From an uncultured Lachnospiraceae bacterium (GTDB lineage Bacteria > Bacillota > Clostridia > Lachnospirales > Lachnospiraceae): a stretch of DNA of 16,727 bases. A program made the position numbers and the translations under genes. Numbering within the stretch: position 1 is the first letter of the stretch; the number at the start of each line of letters is the position of its first letter. The stretch is from contig CAJUEW010000034.1 of assembly GCA_910585465.1 (NCBI GenBank), positions 1-16,727 of the forward strand, given 5' to 3'. The notes under the pieces were generated by a model. That model was not told the origin of the DNA. It worked only from the letters and a program-made list of their open reading frames with translations, and searched no databases. This document shows positions 13,284-16,727 of the stretch, in pieces.

Positions 13284-14849
13284 ATGAGACGAGCAATCAT
13301 TCTATTTACCAGGGTTCCTATACCTGGAGAGACGAAGACCAGGCTTATGCCATTTTTATCAGGGGAAGACTGCGCGGCGCTGCACAGAGAACTTATTCGT
13401 AATGCTTCTTTGGCGTGTCAGGGGACGGATGCGGATGTTCTTGTATATTATGCATTGCCTGAGAGTGAACGCATGCCCTGTAAGGGCTCGGACCAGGAAG
13501 AGGTTATGGGGAATTTTATGAAATTAGTCAAAGACGTCAAAGGATTTTACCCCCAGAAGGGAAAAGACCTGGGGGAACGGATGGCGCAGGCTTTCGCGGA
13601 AACCTTTGCGTTGGGATATGAGCGCGTGCTGCTTACGGGAACAGACATTCCCCGGATAACGGCAGACATTTTCCGGCAGTCCTTCCGAGAGCTGGAGAGC
13701 TGCGACGCCGTGATAAATCCCACCGAGGACGGCGGATATTATCTCATCGGACTGAAAAGAGCCCGGGAGGATATCTGGGACGTGCCTCATTACGGCACAA
13801 ACACTGTATTTGAGGATACGTTGTACCGGCTTGAGAGGGCGGGGCGGGTCCGTGTGGGTCTGACACTAAGAGATATTGATACGAAGGAAGACCTGATGGC
13901 ATGGTATGGGGCTGACCGCTGTATCCGCTGCGGGACATGTACAAGGAATTGCTATTTCCTTGAAAAGTATGGAATTAATCTAAAAGAGTTTTCAGAATAT
14001 CCGGAACTTGCATATTCCTGTTTTCTATGCGGACGATGCAAAGCGGTATGCCCAAAGGATATCGACGGAGCGCGTATTGCGGTTCTCATGCGGCAGATGC
14101 GTTCGGACAGGGATTCCTATAAGAGCCTTTTGTGGGAGAAAAGTCCGTACAAATTTGCGAATTATCGGAAGGGAAGGAAAAAGTCAGTCTTATTTCCGGG
14201 ATGCAATTTTACTGCATTTTACCCCAAGACCACAAAGTATCTCGAGCGTATTATGGCAGAGCATGGTATCGGGACGGTCTTTGACTGCTGCGGTAAACCA
14301 GTCTATGAGCTTGGGCTTAGGGGGGATGCGGAGAATAGTCTGGAACGGGCTGCCTCCCGCCTGAAAGAGCAGGGGGTAGAAGAATTAATTGTCCTTTGTC
14401 CCAATTGTTATCATTTTCTTAAGGACAGGCTTGGGATTCCTATTGTGACGATTTATCAGAAGCTTAGAGAACTTGGGGGCGGTCAGACTGTGAAAAAAGA
14501 CAGGATTCCCATTTACTATCCTTGTCCGGACAGGGATAATAAGGAGATGTTCAGGGAGATATGCCGGTACTTGGAGGGCGAGACTACGGAACCTTTTGGA
14601 GATGTTCAGTGCTGTGGGCTGGGTGGCTGTGCGGGCGTGAAGGAACCGGAGCTTTCCCGGGAAATGGCGGAATCAGCGAAGAAGTATAGCGACGAGTTGT
14701 ATACCTACTGCGCTTCCTGTATCAGTAATTTTAGAAGAAAGGGTATGGAGGGAGCGTATCATATCCTGCCGATGATTTTGGGAATTGAGGAGAGGGTTCC
14801 TCTCGGGATACAGCCGTTTATGAATCGTGTAAGGAGAAGATTTTTGTAG
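13284..14849 (+). CDS. Fusion of TIGR04282/DUF2064 glycosyltransferase with 2x[4Fe-4S] ferredoxin and two CCG (HdrB-like) domains
   Basis: A 521-aa cytosolic protein. Residues 1-207 are a GT-A-like domain of the TIGR04282 group (labelled arsenosugar biosynthesis glycosyltransferase): FTRVPIPGETKTRL (8-21), KDLGERM (94-100), LLTGTDIPRI (116-125) and EDGGYYLIGL (148-157). Directly after it come two [4Fe-4S] motifs, CIRCGTCTRNC (Cys213, 216, 219, 223) and CFLCGRCKAVC (Cys246, 249, 252, 256). Two CCG cysteine domains follow: Cys307, CCG 335-337 and CPNC 372-375; then Cys414, CCGLGGC 443-449 and CASC 476-479. This is the layout of GlpC/HdrB-type electron-transfer proteins. The frame is continuous with no stop, so the fusion is real. 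The sugar transfer and redox halves presumably act on one substrate or sense redox state. It is coupled to the VTT gene (ATG right after TAG) and to the GT2 gene (same). Confidence 0.88.
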   Translation: MRRAIILFTRVPIPGETKTRLMPFLSGEDCAALHRELIRNASLACQGTDADVLVYYALPESERMPCKGSDQEEVMGNFMKLVKDVKGFYPQKGKDLGERMAQAFAETFALGYERVLLTGTDIPRITADIFRQSFRELESCDAVINPTEDGGYYLIGLKRAREDIWDVPHYGTNTVFEDTLYRLERAGRVRVGLTLRDIDTKEDLMAWYGADRCIRCGTCTRNCYFLEKYGINLKEFSEYPELAYSCFLCGRCKAVCPKDIDGARIAVLMRQMRSDRDSYKSLLWEKSPYKFANYRKGRKKSVLFPGCNFTAFYPKTTKYLERIMAEHGIGTVFDCCGKPVYELGLRGDAENSLERAASRLKEQGVEELIVLCPNCYHFLKDRLGIPIVTIYQKLRELGGGQTVKKDRIPIYYPCPDRDNKEMFREICRYLEGETTEPFGDVQCCGLGGCAGVKEPELSREMAESAKKYSDELYTYCASCISNFRRKGMEGAYHILPMILGIEERVPLGIQPFMNRVRRRFL

Positions 14850-15524
14850 ATGAAAGTTTCAATCATTATTCCGGTTTATAACGAAGAAAAGACAATACGA
14901 AGACTGCTTCGGACGCTCGAACCGGTTAAGGAGAAAGCAGAGATTCTATTCGTGGACGGCGGGAGTACGGACAGAACGCTGAACCTTATACCGGGTGAGT
15001 ATACGGTACTCAAAGGAGCTAAGGGGAGGGCAAGACAGATGAACCTTGGGGCAGAGAAGAGCGGCGGAGACGTGTTGTTTTTTCTTCACTGTGACAGCGA
15101 GATTCCGGAAGACGCCATAGAGCAGATCGAGACAGTTATGAGGAAGTATCGGGCAGGCTGTTTTGGTATTGCGTTTCACTCTAAGAATATATGGATGAAA
15201 TGCTGCCAGATTATTTCAAACCACAGAATTAAAGACAGGAAGATCATGTTTGGAGATCAGGGAATCTTTATCCGGCGGAAGTTATTTTTTGAAATGGGAG
15301 GTTTCCCGGATCTGCCTATCATGGAAGATTACCAGTTTTCTCTTACGTTAAAGGAGATGGGAGTCAGAATTGGGATTGCGAAGAAGAGGATCTATACTTC
15401 GGACAGGAGGTTTGCAGAAGGCGGAAGGCTAAGAGTTATGTGGAGAATGAACCGTCTGCGTGCGATGTACAGGAAGGGTGTGGAGATTGAGAGGATAGCA
15501 GAATTGTATAGAGATATCAGGTAA
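14850..15524 (+). CDS. TIGR04283-type family 2 glycosyltransferase
   Basis: A 224-aa cytosolic or membrane-associated glycosyltransferase. GT-A features are SIIIPVYNEEKTI (4-16), VDGGSTDRT (35-43), the family-typical KGRARQMNLGA (58-68), LHCDSEIP as metal-binding loop (79-86), GDQGIFIRR (135-143) and MGGFPDLPIMEDYQFSLTLK (149-168). The pattern matches TIGR04283, named for arsenosugar clusters and usually beside TIGR04282, as here. Length is normal. ATG 14850 lies directly after the TAG of the fusion gene, with AAGGAGAAG at 14831-14839 as ribosome site. It ends the operon. No native terminator follows: mobile-element sequence begins within about 15 bp of the stop. No arsM or radical-SAM arsS homologue is in the window, so the arsenosugar name is not evidence of that product. 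Confidence 0.88.
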   Translation: MKVSIIIPVYNEEKTIRRLLRTLEPVKEKAEILFVDGGSTDRTLNLIPGEYTVLKGAKGRARQMNLGAEKSGGDVLFFLHCDSEIPEDAIEQIETVMRKYRAGCFGIAFHSKNIWMKCCQIISNHRIKDRKIMFGDQGIFIRRKLFFEMGGFPDLPIMEDYQFSLTLKEMGVRIGIAKKRIYTSDRRFAEGGRLRVMWRMNRLRAMYRKGVEIERIAELYRDIR

Positions 15525-15538
15525 GCATCGGGGATGAT

Positions 15539-15723
15539 CTGTTTTCTGGCAAAGTCTTTTTCAAAACTCTGCACATACCAGAATACCCGCTGCATACTTT
15601 CCAATACAATCTCCGCCACGACTTTTTCACGGATATAGTGGGCAGAACACACATCTGAGTTCCTGCGGTAACTGGAACAGAAAAAGTAGGCGTGTTCTAG
15701 TTTGTAGTTGGTTTTTGAGATAG
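15539..15723 (-). pseudogene. C-terminal fragment of a large serine recombinase (TndX/Tn1549-like)
   Basis: The minus strand encodes KTNYKLEHAYFFCSSYRRN then CSAHYIREKVVAEIVLESM and VQSFEKDFARKQ. This is the zinc beta-ribbon (Cys...Cys-x-x-His-Tyr-Ile-Arg-Glu) and following coiled region of large serine recombinases of Tn1549/Tn4451-like elements (full length about 500-560 aa). The catalytic N-terminal domain is absent, and similarity ends at about 15539, within 15 bp of the GT2 stop codon. It is a dead remnant marking the edge of a mobile element inserted or rearranged downstream of the glycosyltransferase operon. Confidence 0.75.
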
Positions 15724-15745
15724 TTTTTAGATTGCCAAAAGTATA

Positions 15746-15774
15746 TTGCCAAAAGTTTTTGCATATGCTATAAT
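15746..15774 (+). promoter_or_regulatory. Strong promoter for the antisense RNA (TTGCCA-17-TATAAT, extended -10)
   Basis: TTGCCA at 15746-15751 and TATAAT at 15769-15774 with an exact 17-bp spacer and TGC just before the -10. Expected start near 15781. It shares the 12-mer ATATGCTATAAT with the toxin promoter on the opposite strand. Confidence 0.8.
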
Positions 15775-15785
15775 GCCGATAGGCA

Positions 15786-15806
15786 AAAAGATATGACAGT
15801 TCCATG
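15786..15806 (+). repeat. Direct repeat copy A (antitoxin RNA 5' end)
   Basis: AAAAGATATGACA, 2 nt, TCCATG. The first 13 bases are identical to copy B at 15970-15982, and TCCATG follows in both with a one-base difference in gap. Confidence 0.85.
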
Positions 15807-15818
15807 AGAACGCAGAAT

Positions 15819-15868
15819 GAATCCCCAAACCGTAGTAGCGTACAGTCTGGGGATTCTTCTTTTCTTTT
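15819..15868 (+). terminator. Shared hairpin terminator of the type I cassette
   Basis: GAATCCCCAAAC (15819-15830) pairs with GTCTGGGGATTC (15845-15856), 12 positions with one mismatch, loop of 14 nt, followed on the + strand by TTCTTTTCTTTT. It is a good terminator for the + strand RNA. On the minus strand the tail is weaker, but the same hairpin could stop the toxin transcript at about 210 nt. Confidence 0.8.
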
Positions 15869-15891
15869 ATAGTGGCAAAGCACCCACTAGG

Positions 15892-15990
15892 CTATTTGTT
15901 GCCCTTTCGGTCACTGTCAAGCCATTTGATGATGTAGTGGCAGGCTACACCAGCCGCAACAGCGACTATAAAAGATATGACAAACTCCAT
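15892..15990 (-). CDS. Fst-like 32-aa membrane toxin peptide
   Basis: A 32-codon ORF on the minus strand: an N-terminal membrane helix (residues 2-20, FVISFIVAVAAGVACHYII) followed by Lys-Trp-Leu-Asp and a charged tail SDRKGNK. It aligns with pAD1 Fst, a 33-aa type I toxin, without gaps over the G-x4-7-I-x-K/R-x-L-D region, and other Fst/PepA1-family peptides share the WL(D/N) turn. An ideal AGGAGGTG lies 5 bp before the ATG (complement of 15996-16003). That site can fold into a GCAA-loop hairpin (CCCG-GCAA-CGGG) and an ACACC/GGTGT pair, which would limit translation. Over-expression would be expected to disturb the membrane. It is too short for routine gene callers. An alternative label is the 'putative holin-like' peptide found on clostridial elements. 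Confidence 0.75.
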   Translation of the reverse strand: MEFVISFIVAVAAGVACHYIIKWLDSDRKGNK

Positions 15991-15991
15991 G
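15970..15991 (+). repeat. Direct repeat copy B (spans the toxin start codon)
   Basis: AAAAGATATGACA, 3 nt, TCCATG. The CAT here is the complement of the toxin ATG, so the repeat covers the toxin start codon and first seven codons. Confidence 0.85.
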
Positions 15992-16036
15992 GAAACACCT
16001 CCTCCCGTTGCCGGGTGTAGGTTGGACAACACAAGA

Positions 16037-16065
16037 ATTATAGCATATCCATTAATATTCTTCTA
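16037..16065 (-). promoter_or_regulatory. Toxin promoter (extended -10 TATGCTATAAT)
   Basis: On the minus strand TATAAT (complement of 16037-16042) is preceded by TGC, giving an extended -10. The -35 (TAGAAG) is poor. Expected start near 16030 gives a leader of about 40 nt before the toxin ATG. Confidence 0.65.
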
Positions 16066-16089
16066 TCCTTTTCTTAAAAGGCTTTAAGG

Positions 16090-16302
16090 TTGGGGTTGTG
16101 GCTGATACAATCCGATGCTCGCTATATCTGCGGACATTGTCACAAAATGGCTTCTCGTGGAGCTAATTTTCTTGAACAATGCCGTTACTTTCCGAAAACT
16201 TATTTTTGTCCTTATCTGGTTTCATTCTTAATTCAGATTGGAATACTCATTGTTGCCCTTGCTAATTTGTTTTATCAGATTTACAAGGGAAAAAAGAAAT
16301 AG
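16090..16302 (+). CDS. Candidate second small membrane (TxpA/holin-like) toxin peptide
   Basis: An open frame of 70 codons from TTG 16090 (51 from ATG 16147). Only the end looks like a known type: a membrane helix (VSFLIQIGILIVALANLFY) followed by a basic tail QIYKGKKK, as in short holin-like/TxpA-type toxins of Firmicute mobile elements. The N-terminal part has several cysteines and no recognised motif, and no ribosome site precedes either start, so the true start is unsure and the gene may be damaged. Its stop codon overlaps a hairpin that terminates a convergent minus-strand RNA promoted at 16401-16429. That tail-to-tail overlap is the layout of txpA/ratA. Toxicity is inferred. Confidence 0.4.
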   Translation: MGLWLIQSDARYICGHCHKMASRGANFLEQCRYFPKTYFCPYLVSFLIQIGILIVALANLFYQIYKGKKK

Positions 16303-16394
16303 CCGCCACTACTCGCAATAGTGACGGCTTGCCTCTTATGAGGTAAAAAGTTATTGTTCGGGGGTAGAGCCGCTTCTGTGGCTTTCCCATTTCT
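16290..16394 (-). ncRNA. Predicted minus-strand small RNA (RatA-like antitoxin candidate)
   Basis: About 105 nt from a consensus-like promoter to a hairpin (AGCCGTCACTA...TAGTGGCGGCT, 11 pairs with one mismatch) followed on this strand by ATTTCTTTTTT. Inside are a CCTC-ATAA-GAGG hairpin and a GCC/GGC hairpin. No ORF is present. It overlaps the stop codon and 3' region of the small membrane ORF on the + strand, so it could act as a 3'-overlapping antitoxin. Confidence 0.6.
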
Positions 16395-16400
16395 ATCTAT

Positions 16401-16429
16401 AATATAGCATATCAGATATTTTAGTGCAA
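16401..16429 (-). promoter_or_regulatory. Promoter for the minus-strand small RNA (TTGCAC-17-TATATT)
   Basis: On the minus strand TTGCAC (complement of 16424-16429) and TATATT (complement of 16401-16406) are 17 bp apart with TGC before the -10. It is the third promoter in this remnant with the core TATGCTATA. Confidence 0.7.
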
Positions 16430-16513
16430 GAGAAAAAATGCGGGTGTACTTGTGCAATATATAGAAAATATCGCTTTCAAAAACTACATATTATAAGCGG
16501 GGTAACAATATGT

Positions 16514-16727
16514 TTATGTATAAATTATTTCCTGCTCTACGATTTCCCTTGCATATACTCTAAGATTGTTGACTTTTCCTGTCTATTCTAAGGCGTTTTC
16601 TGCCTTAAGCTGTTCCGTTATGCCCTGTGATTGCTTCATGTCCTCTATGAGCTTGTGGGAGCGTTCCTGTGCCTGTCTGTCGATGTCAGCAAGATAGGCG
16701 TTCAGTCTGCCGCTTGTGAGAAGATTG
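16514..16727 (-). pseudogene. tnpV: tnpV (transposon-encoded protein), C-terminal part with nonsense codon, runs off the window
   Basis: The minus strand from the window edge reads NLLTSGRLNAYLADIDRQAQ, then KLIEDMKQSQGITEQLKAEN and ALE, then TAG at 16583-16585, then TGKVNNLRVYAREIVEQEII and a TAA at 16514-16516. TnpV proteins (about 110-130 aa, found on clostridial transposons and integrative elements, function unclear) carry Trp right after this ALE, so TGG became TAG. Everything after the stop is still in frame and recognisable, so the change is recent. The N-terminal part lies outside the window. Confidence 0.82.

Larger units (their letters stand above)
15781..15868 (+). ncRNA. Predicted short antitoxin RNA of a par/Fst-like type I system
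   Basis: Predicted RNA of about 80-88 nt between a strong promoter and a hairpin terminator. It is convergent with the toxin gene, and its end overlaps the expected 3' part of the toxin transcript. Its 5' end carries AAAAGATATGACA and TCCATG, the same strand sense as a copy at the toxin start (15970-15991), so it is complementary to the toxin mRNA around its ATG. In the pAD1 par system RNA II has this size, orientation and double contact (direct repeats plus shared terminator) with the fst message. Regulation in trans of toxin translation is inferred. Confidence 0.7.

Noticed and set aside
13284..15524. Firm assignment to arsenosugar biosynthesis
   Set aside because: The two glycosyltransferase families carry that name, but the methyltransferase and radical-SAM partners that define the pathway are absent here.
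15817..16020. 67-codon + strand ORF over the toxin cassette
   Set aside because: It is antisense to the toxin ORF and terminator hairpin, has no ribosome site and resembles no family.

Overview
The window looks like chromosomal DNA of an anaerobic low-to-moderate GC Firmicute, most likely a Lachnospiraceae-type gut clostridium. The reasons are the protein families seen (CD3324 family, C_GCAxxG_C_C family, VanR/VanS/VanY without a ligase, TVP38/TMEM64 proteins, TnpV, a large serine recombinase), strong AGGAGG ribosome sites and several TTG starts. Species cannot be named from this sequence alone. By eye, the left half is AT-rich and full of broken genes, while about 10.1-15.5 kb is richer in GC and intact.

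Region 1 (1-4.9 kb) is a gene graveyard. It holds an N-terminally truncated AraC regulator coupled to an intact EamA transporter, an intact CD3324-family protein, a Vat-like acetyltransferase with a one-base frameshift, the head of an Ntn-type amide hydrolase, an unrecognised C-terminal piece, a DUF5131 gene with TGA replacing a motif cysteine, and the C-terminal half of a SIMPL-domain protein. Region 2 (5.0-7.9 kb) is an intact vanR-vanS pair followed by three tandem VanR-box-like repeats, a hairpin terminator and a vanY-type D,D-carboxypeptidase. No D-Ala-D-Lac or D-Ala-D-Ser ligase is present.

Region 3 (7.9-9.7 kb) has a C_GCAxxG_C_C protein and an aminoglycoside-phosphotransferase-fold kinase with an altered catalytic loop. 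A promoter-like block upstream also occurs at 4.44 kb. Region 4 (9.8-15.5 kb) is a coherent membrane, sulfur and sugar locus: a small stop-interrupted ORF, a VTT/DedA-like membrane protein, a double-rhodanese lipoprotein, a short repeat array, then a tight operon of a 4-TM protein, a second VTT protein, a fusion of a TIGR04282-type glycosyltransferase to a 2x[4Fe-4S]/CCG redox module, and a TIGR04283-type glycosyltransferase. The operon is cut off at its stop codon by mobile-element debris.

Region 5 (15.5-16.7 kb) is the remnant of a Tn-like element: a recombinase tail, two compact toxin/antisense-RNA cassettes and a tnpV gene with a nonsense codon. The first cassette has the layout of the plasmid par (Fst) type I system: a 32-aa Fst-like membrane peptide, a convergent short RNA, a shared terminator hairpin, and a direct repeat that makes the short RNA complementary to the toxin start codon region. 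This cassette and the glycosyltransferase/Fe-S/VTT operon are the two most interesting items here.
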